Below are positions 54,163 to 61,906 of a stretch of 64,000 nucleotides of DNA, piece by piece; within the stretch, counting starts at the first letter, position 1, and every line of letters begins with the position of its first letter. The DNA is taken from the NCBI RefSeq assembly GCF_030812875.1, contig NZ_JAUSTN010000004.1, forward strand, positions 1-64,000, given 5' to 3'. The notes beneath the pieces were generated by a model. That model was not told where the DNA came from. It saw only the letters and a program-made list of their open reading frames with translations, and did no database searches. Source of the DNA: Peptoniphilus_B koenoeneniae (GTDB taxonomy: Bacteria; Bacillota; Clostridia; Tissierellales; Peptoniphilaceae). The position numbers and the translations under genes are program-made.

Positions 54163-55284
54163 TTATTTTACAATTCTTGTTGCGTTTGTATAACATGATG
54201 CATAATAATCTTCTGTTAAATTATTTATTGTTACTTGTTTTTTTCCTGTAGAAGAGTGAACGAAATCTCCGTTTCCTATATACATACCAACATGGGATAC
54301 TCTTGATGTGCCTGTTGTTGCAAAGAAAACTAAATCTCCTGCTCTTAAATCATTTTTATCAACTTGCATTCCATATTGAGACATATCTGATGATGTTCTT
54401 GGTAGATTTACTCCTAAAGTATTTTTATAAACACTGTATATAAGTCCAGAACAATCATATCCTTCTTTTCCTACATCTCCCCATACATAAGGTGATCCTA
54501 TTTTATCAAGAGCAAGTTCAACTGCTCTTTTACCTGTTTCAGATCCCTTTAAATCTTTAGATTCAAAAGAATTTGCATTTGAAGCAAGTTTTCTTAAAGT
54601 ATCTTCATCTTTTTTAAGAGTTTCTTCTGTTACAAGATTTACTTCTCTGTTGATTTTTTCTCCACTCTTTAAGCTTAATTTATCTGCTTTTACTGTATAA
54701 AGTATATTATTTAAATTTATTATAAATTTACTGTCTTTGTAATCAACTATGTTTACATTTAAATCTTTATCAAGCTTTACAGATTTCTTTCCATCAGTTG
54801 AATTTGCATTTGTAGCTGAAAGTATAGAGGCCGGTGTTAAAACAGGTCTATTTCCTTGAGATTTTAATTGTACAAACTCTTTGGAAATTGTTCCCGTTTC
54901 ATTGTCAAGGCTTCTTACTTTTAAAGTTTGGCCTAAATCTTCAACAAGAACAACATCTTCGCCTACAAATAAATTCCTAATAAGGGCGTCTCCATCTTTT
55001 AAAGCTGTAGCTTTCGTTACTGTATATGTAACAACATTTACATTCTTTAAAAGAATTTTTGACTTAGGCACAGTTACTTTAGCCTTGCCTTTTTGAACTA
55101 TGTAGCCATCGTCAACAGCTTTTATTATGTTTGCCTCTTCTTCCAATTCAAAATAAATTTTATTACCTGAATAAGTCGGCTGAACGTGTTCATTAATAAA
55201 AATCCCTGTATCTTTAAGGCCTAATAATGATACTGCACAAAGTGCTATGACCCCAAGGGGAAACTTTCTATTCATCTTAAACAT
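54163..55284 (-). CDS. Secreted NlpC/P60 cell-wall peptidase
   Basis: The 373-aa protein has an N-terminal signal/anchor segment (~residues 9-24) and a ~230-residue region of repeated short beta strands (SH3-like, wall-binding by inference). The C-terminal NlpC/P60 domain has Cys in YDCSGLIY, His in VSHVGMYIG and a second His in FVHSSTG. Such enzymes cut peptidoglycan stem peptides. The ATG at 55284 has AAGGAGTTGTA. The promoter contains a WalR-type box. Confidence 0.92.
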   Translation of the reverse strand: MFKMNRKFPLGVIALCAVSLLGLKDTGIFINEHVQPTYSGNKIYFELEEEANIIKAVDDGYIVQKGKAKVTVPKSKILLKNVNVVTYTVTKATALKDGDALIRNLFVGEDVVLVEDLGQTLKVRSLDNETGTISKEFVQLKSQGNRPVLTPASILSATNANSTDGKKSVKLDKDLNVNIVDYKDSKFIINLNNILYTVKADKLSLKSGEKINREVNLVTEETLKKDEDTLRKLASNANSFESKDLKGSETGKRAVELALDKIGSPYVWGDVGKEGYDCSGLIYSVYKNTLGVNLPRTSSDMSQYGMQVDKNDLRAGDLVFFATTGTSRVSHVGMYIGNGDFVHSSTGKKQVTINNLTEDYYASCYTNATRIVK

Positions 55285-55321
55285 TACAACTCCTTATTAA
55301 TTTAATAATTTTGCTTAATTA

Positions 55322-55350
55322 AGTATAACAAACTGGTTACAAAAATTCAA
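55322..55350 (-). promoter_or_regulatory. NlpC/P60 gene promoter
   Basis: TTGAAT (55350-55345), 17-bp spacer, TATACT (55327-55322), about 37 nt before the ATG. Confidence 0.75.
55325..55341 (-). promoter_or_regulatory. WalR-like box in the NlpC/P60 promoter
   Basis: TGTAAC-CAGTT-TGTTAT fits the WalR consensus TGTWAH-N5-TGTWAH exactly. It lies in the spacer and -10 of the promoter. A further TGTTAC lies 21 bp upstream. Confidence 0.6.
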
Positions 55351-55362
55351 GAAAAAGTAACA

Positions 55363-55400
55363 AAAAGGTTAAAATTTCACAATTGAAATTTTAACCTTTT
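55363..55400 (-). terminator. Long hairpin between rnpB and the NlpC/P60 gene
   Basis: Perfect 16-bp arms AAAAGGTTAAAATTTC / GAAATTTTAACCTTTT with a 6-nt loop, then TTTTTG on the minus strand. It could act as a second terminator for rnpB. The motif AAAATTTCACAATT within it recurs at 55477-55490. Confidence 0.65.
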
Positions 55401-55492
55401 CAAAAAAACTTCTATAAAGCTTGAAAATTGGAGATTCTTTAAAAAACTATTTTTTAATATTTTTTTAAAATTTCACAATTCTCCCTATGTAT

Positions 55493-55515
55493 TAAAAACC
55501 GACTTGCGGTTTTTA
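55493..55515 (-). terminator. Terminator of rnpB
   Basis: AAAAACCG / CGGTTTTT stem directly follows the RNase P RNA 3' end on the minus strand. Confidence 0.85.
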
Positions 55516-55834
55516 AGTAAATCTATAAGCTGCGTTCTGTCTGTTCGACCATCTATCTAATCTTATAGTTGCCTATAAGCTCAAGCGACCTACCTACCGG
55601 GAGATACGAGCAGCATCTCTATTCCTATTTGGTCTTGCTCCGAGTGGGGTTTACAGGGCATCTATATCACTATAGATCCGGTGAGCTCTTACCTCGCCTT
55701 TCCATCCTTACCTTTTCAGGCGGTTTATTTCTGTTGCACTTGCCTTGGAGTCGCCTCCACCTGTCGTTAACAGGCACTCTTGCTCTGTGGAGCGCAGACT
55801 TTCCTCGCTTACGCGCGGTCGATCGATTTACTTT
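55516..55834 (-). ncRNA. rnpB: RNase P RNA
   Basis: The minus strand carries the conserved core of bacterial RNase P RNA: GAGGAAAGTC near the 5' end (P4 strand), GGTAAGGATGGAAAGG in the specificity region, GGTAGGTAGGTCGC, and ACAGAACGCAGCTTATAG near the 3' end. The terminal P1 helix pairs AAGTAAATC (5') with GATTTACTT (3'), which sets the ends to within a few bases. About 319 nt, normal for the family. It processes tRNA 5' ends. Confidence 0.95.
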
Positions 55835-55837
55835 TAA

Positions 55838-55866
55838 AGTATAACAAAAAATTCTAATTTAAACAA
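55838..55866 (-). promoter_or_regulatory. rnpB promoter
   Basis: TTGTTT (55866-55861), 17-bp spacer, TATACT (55843-55838), placing the start at the rnpB 5' end. Confidence 0.75.
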
Positions 55867-55876
55867 TTTTCAAATT

Positions 55877-56533
55877 CTAATTTTCGTCTTTTAAGGAAAG
55901 AGGTTTATCTATAATTTGACTGAAAATAAATCCTTTTACAAAATTTTCTCTCATGTTTTCTTTGTAATTATTTTCTTCAAACATTTCTTTTTCTTTTATA
56001 ATTTGTTGATTTAAAGCTTCTTTTTGTTTTTGGTCTTCTTCTTCTTTTTTTACCTTATACTCAGCCAATCTCTTATTAAGAGGCTTATCTAAGTCAAGAC
56101 CAGATTTTTCGCTTTTTTTATTTAAGTATGGATCAGTATTTCTGAGGGAGCCTTGAAAATAATCATCATCAACTTCGTCAAATTTTTTATAAACATCGCT
56201 TCCTTCACATTCATCATCGGATTTATAAATATTTTGAGAAAATTGGGAAGATTTTTCCTTTATATTCTTTTTATTTTTATTTATATTTCCAATTACTTTT
56301 CCAAGTTCGATTTGTTCTTCATTAAGGGCAAAAGATTCTAAAATTTGATCTACAAAGGTAGAATTTTTTTTATTCCCCTTTGCTCTTGTTTTATTAATAT
56401 CACTAATATCCTGAGATTTTCTCATTTGATTCGTTTTTTTATTTTTAACATTTCTTTTTTTCTTTTTTTTGTTTATTAATGAATAAAGATCATACCCTAA
56501 AACAAAAATGAATACTAATAATCCAAAACTCAT
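55877..56533 (-). CDS. Membrane-anchored charged protein of unknown function
   Basis: The 218-aa protein has one N-terminal TM segment (FGLLVFIFVLGYDLYSLI) followed by a very basic stretch, then Asp/Glu/Lys-rich, probably disordered sequence. It ends with a conserved-looking segment, FVKGFIFSQIIDKPLSLKD. I do not recognise a domain. It follows ctpA by 28 nt and ends the ftsE-ftsX-M23-ctpA run, so a role beside the cell-wall machinery is likely but unproven. Confidence 0.75.
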   Translation of the reverse strand: MSFGLLVFIFVLGYDLYSLINKKKKKRNVKNKKTNQMRKSQDISDINKTRAKGNKKNSTFVDQILESFALNEEQIELGKVIGNINKNKKNIKEKSSQFSQNIYKSDDECEGSDVYKKFDEVDDDYFQGSLRNTDPYLNKKSEKSGLDLDKPLNKRLAEYKVKKEEEDQKQKEALNQQIIKEKEMFEENNYKENMRENFVKGFIFSQIIDKPLSLKDEN

Positions 56534-56561
56534 AAAATCTCACTCCTACAACTTTAAAAAC

Positions 56562-57734
56562 TTATTTTTCAAGAACTTCAATAGCCTTTTTTAGTTGATT
56601 ATCTGTGTCTAAATGTTCTATTCCTATTCCCTTTACATTTTCAGGCAACTTTACTTCAATGTCAGGCTTTATACCTTTTTTGTGAATATTTTCTCCACTT
56701 GGTGTGAAATATTCAGAGGTTGTTATTTTTAAACCACTTCCATCTGGAAATGGGAATACAGACTGAACAATTCCCTTACCAAAACTTTTTTCCCCTATTA
56801 ATGTACCCATTTTAAAATCTCTTATAGCACCTGCAAGAATTTCAGAAGCTGATGCACTTCCTCCGTTAATTAAGACTGCCATGGGTAAATTTACATATTC
56901 TTTGTCGCTCTTGTAATCAAAAACTACTTGACCATCTCTATTCTTAGCGGAAACAATGGTTCCTTCCGGTAGAAGTTCGTTGGCAATTTTTTCAACACTG
57001 TCAACGGTTCCCCCTGGATTTCCCCTAAGATCAATTATAAGTCCCTTTACGTTTTTTTCTTTTAAGTTATTAAGAGCTTTTGTAAATTCATCATAAGTGT
57101 TGTCATTAAATTGAGTTATACCTATATAGCCTAAATCTTTAATTGTATTTGAAATTACCGTTTCCAGTTTAATTTCATCTCTTTTTACGTCAATATCTTT
57201 TGTTTCTTTTGTAGAGGGTCTATAAATAGTAATCTTTACACTTGTACCCTTATCTCCTTTTATTTTAGCAACTGCAGCTTGCAGGTCATTTCCCGAAACA
57301 GGTTCTCCATTTACTTTTAAAATAAGATCTCCTGTTTTTATGCCAACCTTTTCAGCCGGTGTATCTTTAATAGGAGCAATTACTAAAATCTGACCTTCTT
57401 CATTAGATGAAACGGAAACTCCTATTCCAAAAAATTTTCCATTTGTCTGTTCAGCAAGAGCATCAAAGTCTTCTAAAGTTAAATATTCAGAATAAGGATC
57501 TCCTAAGGATGCAACCATACCTTTTAACTCTCCCTGGCGAAGTTTTTCCTTATCAACCTTATATAAAAAATCATCTTCTACTTTTTTTTCTAAAAATTTC
57601 ATTTTTTGAAGATGCATTTTTTCTTCATCTTTTGTTAAATTATAAAAATATCCTGAACTTGCTAATTTAAAAGTTCCATAGTTTGTAAAAACAAGAAGAA
57701 TTAAAACAATAATAATATTTCTAATTTTTTTCAT
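56562..57734 (-). CDS. ctpA: C-terminal processing peptidase (S41 family)
   Basis: The 390-aa protein has a signal anchor (IIIVLILLVFTNYGTF), a PDZ domain (~95-180) and an S41 protease domain. The catalytic Ser is in GGSASASEILAGA (about residue 293) and the Lys in GEKSFGKGIVQ (about 315). It cleaves proteins from their C-termini at the outer membrane face and often controls cell-wall hydrolases. It lies 9 nt after the M23 gene. Confidence 0.95.
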   Translation of the reverse strand: MKKIRNIIIVLILLVFTNYGTFKLASSGYFYNLTKDEEKMHLQKMKFLEKKVEDDFLYKVDKEKLRQGELKGMVASLGDPYSEYLTLEDFDALAEQTNGKFFGIGVSVSSNEEGQILVIAPIKDTPAEKVGIKTGDLILKVNGEPVSGNDLQAAVAKIKGDKGTSVKITIYRPSTKETKDIDVKRDEIKLETVISNTIKDLGYIGITQFNDNTYDEFTKALNNLKEKNVKGLIIDLRGNPGGTVDSVEKIANELLPEGTIVSAKNRDGQVVFDYKSDKEYVNLPMAVLINGGSASASEILAGAIRDFKMGTLIGEKSFGKGIVQSVFPFPDGSGLKITTSEYFTPSGENIHKKGIKPDIEVKLPENVKGIGIEHLDTDNQLKKAIEVLEK

Positions 57735-57743
57735 TTATTCCAC

Positions 57744-58934
57744 CTATACATAATTTACGGGATTTTGAGGTATCCCGTTAACTCTAACTTCAAAATGTAA
57801 ATGAGGGCCTGTAGAAAGACCTGTAGAGCCTACTAATCCTATAACTTGTCCTTTTGCAACTGAACTTCCCACTGATGTTTTTATTGCAGATAAATGGGCA
57901 TAAACTGTAACACAATTTCCATGATTAACCATAACCACATTTCCATATCCACTCATATGTCGAGCAACAATAACTGTTCCTCCTTCAGCAGAAACTGCAG
58001 GAGTTCCCGAAGGTGCAGGAATATCAATTCCCGTATGCATCCTTTGTATTTTTAAAATAGGGTGCATCATAACCCCAAAACCTCTTGATAGTCTTGTATG
58101 TCCCGGGACAGGCCAGCCAAGTTTTTTTCCAACTCTGTTACCGGTTCCTAAAATTGCTCCATTTGAAGCTTCAAGTTTTTTTGCAGTTTTAATATCTTTT
58201 GTAAGCTTTTCAATTTCTCCAGATAATTTATTCCACTCATCTTCAGCCTTTTGATACTCTGCTCTATACTTTTCCACATCTTTCATAAGGCTTGCCATAT
58301 AAGCTGACTTTTGATTACTTGCAAGATTTAAGGCATTTCTTTGAACTATAACTTGATCCTGAGATTTTTGTAACCTATCTTTGTCTGTAACAAGTCTTAC
58401 TTTTGTTATCCTTATGGTGTCTATTTGACTTGCAATGTACTCTATAAGCTTATTATCTTCATCGGCAATTGTCTTTGCAAGCTCAAGATTGTACATCATA
58501 TCCTCTATGTTTTTAGAATTTAAAATTACTTCCAAATATCCCACTTTGCCATTCATATAAATAGCTCTTATCCTATTTTCAAACTCAGCCTTATTTTTAT
58601 CCAAATTATTTTGGGCTTCTTGTAATTTTTTTTCAGACTCTTCTATTTCTTTTTGTAAAGCTGAAATTTGATTATTTAAAGAATAGATTTTGTTATCGGC
58701 AGCGGAAATTTTCTCATCAAGGATATCTATTTCATTTTTAACGGTCTTAGCCTGATTTTCTTTTTCATTTGCCTTTTGTTTTTTTTCTTTAATTTGTTCA
58801 GTTATCTTTTTTTGTTGACTTTCTTTTTTCTTTTTTTTCTCTTCCAAAGACTTTGAACTTGCAAATACACAAGTAAAAATTGTAGAGATTATTAAAAGAA
58901 AAGAGATAAATTTTTTAAAATTCATATTAAACAT
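57744..58934 (-). CDS. Coiled-coil M23 murein hydrolase (EnvC/PcsB-like partner of FtsEX)
   Basis: The 396-aa protein has a signal peptide (~1-25), long coiled coils (~30-250) and a C-terminal M23/LytM domain. The zinc ligands are intact: HTGID (H and D, near 297) and HLHFEV (near 373). It overlaps ftsX by 8 nt, the standard position of the FtsEX-controlled hydrolase or activator. Intact ligands suggest it cuts peptidoglycan itself, whereas E. coli EnvC only activates amidases. Confidence 0.92.
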   Translation of the reverse strand: MFNMNFKKFISFLLIISTIFTCVFASSKSLEEKKKKKESQQKKITEQIKEKKQKANEKENQAKTVKNEIDILDEKISAADNKIYSLNNQISALQKEIEESEKKLQEAQNNLDKNKAEFENRIRAIYMNGKVGYLEVILNSKNIEDMMYNLELAKTIADEDNKLIEYIASQIDTIRITKVRLVTDKDRLQKSQDQVIVQRNALNLASNQKSAYMASLMKDVEKYRAEYQKAEDEWNKLSGEIEKLTKDIKTAKKLEASNGAILGTGNRVGKKLGWPVPGHTRLSRGFGVMMHPILKIQRMHTGIDIPAPSGTPAVSAEGGTVIVARHMSGYGNVVMVNHGNCVTVYAHLSAIKTSVGSSVAKGQVIGLVGSTGLSTGPHLHFEVRVNGIPQNPVNYV

Positions 58935-59823
58935 CCATAAACTTCTTTGTACTCATTAAACTTCCTAAATAGCCTATGCCTACACCAATTGACAAAAATA
59001 TTGTAAGTAAATCAAAAGCAATTAATTTAGGATTGGCAAGTTTTAAATCCATAGAGGAAATCTCCCTCATTATAATAGTATAAAGTTTAGAATATCCAGT
59101 ATTTATAACTAAAAAAGCTAAAATTGCACCTAAAATTCCAAAAGTTATACCTTCAATTAAAAAGGGCCCTCTTATATAAGAATTACTTGCTCCTACATAC
59201 TTCATAATACTTATTTCTTTTTTTCTGTTTGATACTGCAACTTTAATAGTGTTATTTATAATTACAATGGAAACAAAAACAAGGACTGCAACTATACCTG
59301 CGCCTAAAAATTTCACTCCTCTTTTTATGCTTGCCATTTTGTCAACTAAATCTCCCATAAAGCTGTACTTATCTATGCCTTCAAAATTTTTAACCTTTTC
59401 AATTAAATCTCTTGATTTTTCAAGGCTTTTCATTTCAACAACTAAAGATGCTGGCAATTTATTTATATCAAAATTATCAAAAACAGAGCTTTTATCTTTA
59501 AACTGTTCTTTTAAAGAATCCATGGCCATTTCTTTTGACACATAGGAAATATTTCTCACATTTTCTTCTTTTCCTATGTTTTGAATAATATCATTTACTT
59601 GATCAGCGCCCATATTATCCTTTAAATAAAAAATTACCTTATCAACTTTTCCTGTTGTCTGATATACAATTGTATTTAAATTTAAAACCATAAGAGAAAT
59701 AAATCCGAAAAGTATAAGCATGGCAGCAATGGAAATTGTAGATGCAAATCCCATGGCTTTATTTCTCCAAAGACTTTTTAAGCCCTCTTTAAGGACATTT
59801 ATGCACTGTCTAAGAAACTTCAT
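58927..59823 (-). CDS. ftsX: Cell division ABC permease FtsX
   Basis: The 298-aa protein has a cytoplasmic N-terminus, a first TM segment (SIAAMLILFGFISLMVL), a ~100-residue extracellular domain, then three TM segments in the FtsX/MacB fold. The motif KKEISIMKYVGAS is typical. With FtsE it transmits ATP hydrolysis to the extracellular coiled-coil hydrolase. It overlaps ftsE by 14 nt. Confidence 0.95.
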   Translation of the reverse strand: MKFLRQCINVLKEGLKSLWRNKAMGFASTISIAAMLILFGFISLMVLNLNTIVYQTTGKVDKVIFYLKDNMGADQVNDIIQNIGKEENVRNISYVSKEMAMDSLKEQFKDKSSVFDNFDINKLPASLVVEMKSLEKSRDLIEKVKNFEGIDKYSFMGDLVDKMASIKRGVKFLGAGIVAVLVFVSIVIINNTIKVAVSNRKKEISIMKYVGASNSYIRGPFLIEGITFGILGAILAFLVINTGYSKLYTIIMREISSMDLKLANPKLIAFDLLTIFLSIGVGIGYLGSLMSTKKFMDV

Positions 59824-60496
59824 AATAGCCCCCTTCTTTTACATCGGAACTTATTTTTCCGTCATTTAAAGTTATAACTCTCTTTTTCATTTTATCTACA
59901 ATTTGAGTTGCATGAGTTGCCATTATGACTGTTGTTCCTTCTTTATTAATTTTCTCCAAAGCTTCCATAATTCCCATGGCAGTTTCTAAATCCAAATTAC
60001 CTGTAGGCTCATCGCAAACTAAAATCGGAGCTTTATTTACTATAGCTCTTGCAATGGAAACTCTTTGGCTTTCTCCGCCTGACAATTGATCGGGATAAGA
60101 ATTTTCTTTTCCTTCAAGTCCCACAAGGGCAACTGCCCTTTTTACATTTTCCCTTATAAAATCTTTGGACATGCCTTGAATTTCAAGAGCATATGCAATA
60201 TTTTCCGCAACAGTTTTTTGCGAAATAAGTCTAAAATCTTGAAATACAACTGATATTAAACGTCTTAATTTAGGAATTTTGCTTTTTCTTAATCTTGTAA
60301 TATCGGTCCCGTTTATAATTATTTTTCCCCTTGTGGCTTCCTCTTCTCTTATAAGAAGTTTTAAAAGAGTTGATTTTCCAGCTCCTGATGAGCCCACCAA
60401 AAAAACAAACTCTCCATCTTCTATTTGCAAATTTAAACTTTGAAGAGCAAGAGAACCATTAGGATATTCTTTAAATACATTTTCAAAAGTTATCAT
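59810..60496 (-). CDS. ftsE: Cell division ATP-binding protein FtsE
   Basis: The 228-aa ABC ATPase begins MITFENVFKEYPNGSLAL and has Walker A GSSGAGKST, signature LSGGESQRVSIARA and Walker B ILVCDEPTGNLD. It is the cytoplasmic partner of FtsX. The ATG has AAAGGAG and follows a TATAAT at 60524-60519 with TTGGTA 18 bp upstream. Confidence 0.96.
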   Translation of the reverse strand: MITFENVFKEYPNGSLALQSLNLQIEDGEFVFLVGSSGAGKSTLLKLLIREEEATRGKIIINGTDITRLRKSKIPKLRRLISVVFQDFRLISQKTVAENIAYALEIQGMSKDFIRENVKRAVALVGLEGKENSYPDQLSGGESQRVSIARAIVNKAPILVCDEPTGNLDLETAMGIMEALEKINKEGTTVIMATHATQIVDKMKKRVITLNDGKISSDVKEGGYYEVS

Positions 60497-60547
60497 ACTA
60501 TTCTCCTTTAATTACTTTATTATAACTTAATTGACCTTTAAATACCA

Positions 60548-60570
60548 AATATCAAAAAGTAATTGATATT
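60548..60570. promoter_or_regulatory. Inverted repeat between divergent ftsE and CofE-family genes
   Basis: An 8-bp perfect palindromic pair (AATATCAA, 7-nt spacer, TTGATATT) lies at the -35 region of ftsE. A plus-strand TATAAT at 60626-60631 probably serves the CofE-family gene. No regulator can be named. Confidence 0.35.
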
Positions 60571-60687
60571 AATATTTGAAATTTTTTTCTGATTTTTTCT
60601 AACTTTTAATTTTTTATTGCTAACTTATAATAAATTATGTAGAATAAACTGTAAGTATATTGTTGTTAGTTATTAACGGGAGGTACT

Positions 60688-61869
60688 ATGGATAGATTAG
60701 TAGGTACAGTAGTTAGAGGTATTAGAACACCCATCGTAAAAAAAGGTGATGATGTTGCAAAAATAGTAGTTGATTCTCTTTTAGCAGCAGCTGAAGCTGA
60801 AAATATTACTTTTAAAGATAAAGATGTAGTTTGCGTTACGGAAAGTCTTTGTGCAAGAGCTCAAAATAACTATGCAAGTATTGATGCAATTGCAGAAGAT
60901 GTAAGAAATAAATTTGATGGAGAAATAGGAATAGTTTTCCCAATTTTATCTCGTAACAGATTTTCTGTTCTTTTAAGAGGAATTGCAAAATCAGGCAGAA
61001 AACTTCATTTATTACTTTCATATCCTTCTGATGAAGTGGGAAATCACCTAATGGATGAAAGAAAACTTTACGACAAAAAAATCAATCCCTATAGTGATGT
61101 TTTGGAAGAAAGTGATTATAGAAGACTATTTGGACAAGAAGTTGCCCATCCTTTTACAGGAATTGATTATGTAAAACTTTATAAAGAAATTGCTGAAGGT
61201 TGCGATATTCATTTTTCAAATGATCCAAAAACAATCCTTAAATATACGGATCAAGTTTTAGTATGCTCTACTCACACAAGATTTTTAATAAAAGATGAAC
61301 TTAAAGATGCAGGAGCAAAAATTGTTTTAGGTCTTGATGATATTTTAAACGAATCTGTAAATGGGTCAGGATACAATGAAGAATACGGCCTTTTAGGTTC
61401 CAACTTAGCAGACCTTGATATGGTAAAACTTTTCCCAAGAGACGGATCAATACTTGTTAGAAAAATTCAAAAGGATTTAATCGAAAAAACCGGTAAACAA
61501 ATTGAAGTTATGATTTACGGCGATGGAGCTTTTAAAGATCCTGTAGGAAAAATTTGGGAACTTGCAGACCCTGTTGTAAGCCCTGCCCACACTGACGGTC
61601 TTGTAGGAGAACCTAACGAACTTAAGATAAAATATATTGCCGACACTGAGTTTAAAGACCTATCAGGTCAAGAATTAACAGATGCCATGGCTAAAAAAAT
61701 TGCAGAAAAAGAAAATAATCTAAAAGGAAAAAATGAAACTTTAGGAACTACACCAAGAAAAATTACAGACCTTTTAGGATCTCTTGCAGATTTAACTTCT
61801 GGCTCTGGAGATAAGGGAACCCCAGTTGTTTTCATTCAAGGATATTTCGACAATTATTCAACAAAATAA
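60688..61869 (+). CDS. CofE-family (F420-0:gamma-glutamyl ligase-like) protein
   Basis: The 393-aa protein begins with a CofE-like block (VRGIRTPIVKKGDDVAKIVVDSL) and continues with DVVCVTES and a long C-terminal region (MIYGDGAFKDPVGKIWELADP). The family adds glutamate to a phospholactate-type acceptor in F420 makers. No other F420 gene is visible here and these bacteria are not known F420 producers, so the acceptor is probably different. GGGAGGTACT precedes the ATG. It is monocistronic, followed by a strong terminator. Confidence 0.85.
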   Translation: MDRLVGTVVRGIRTPIVKKGDDVAKIVVDSLLAAAEAENITFKDKDVVCVTESLCARAQNNYASIDAIAEDVRNKFDGEIGIVFPILSRNRFSVLLRGIAKSGRKLHLLLSYPSDEVGNHLMDERKLYDKKINPYSDVLEESDYRRLFGQEVAHPFTGIDYVKLYKEIAEGCDIHFSNDPKTILKYTDQVLVCSTHTRFLIKDELKDAGAKIVLGLDDILNESVNGSGYNEEYGLLGSNLADLDMVKLFPRDGSILVRKIQKDLIEKTGKQIEVMIYGDGAFKDPVGKIWELADPVVSPAHTDGLVGEPNELKIKYIADTEFKDLSGQELTDAMAKKIAEKENNLKGKNETLGTTPRKITDLLGSLADLTSGSGDKGTPVVFIQGYFDNYSTK

Positions 61870-61877
61870 AAAATTTA

Positions 61878-61906
61878 CCCATCCTAAATCAGGATGGGTT
61901 TTTTTT
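61878..61906. terminator. Terminator of the CofE-family gene, shared with holA 3' end
   Basis: CCCATCCT / AGGATGGG stem with a 5-nt loop, followed by eight T on the plus strand. The holA stop codon (minus strand) lies in the loop region, and on that strand a T-rich stretch also follows. Confidence 0.9.

Noticed and set aside
55569..55844. Plus-strand 91-codon frame
   Set aside because: It lies wholly within the RNase P RNA gene on the other strand; its translation is an artefact of that GC-richer RNA.
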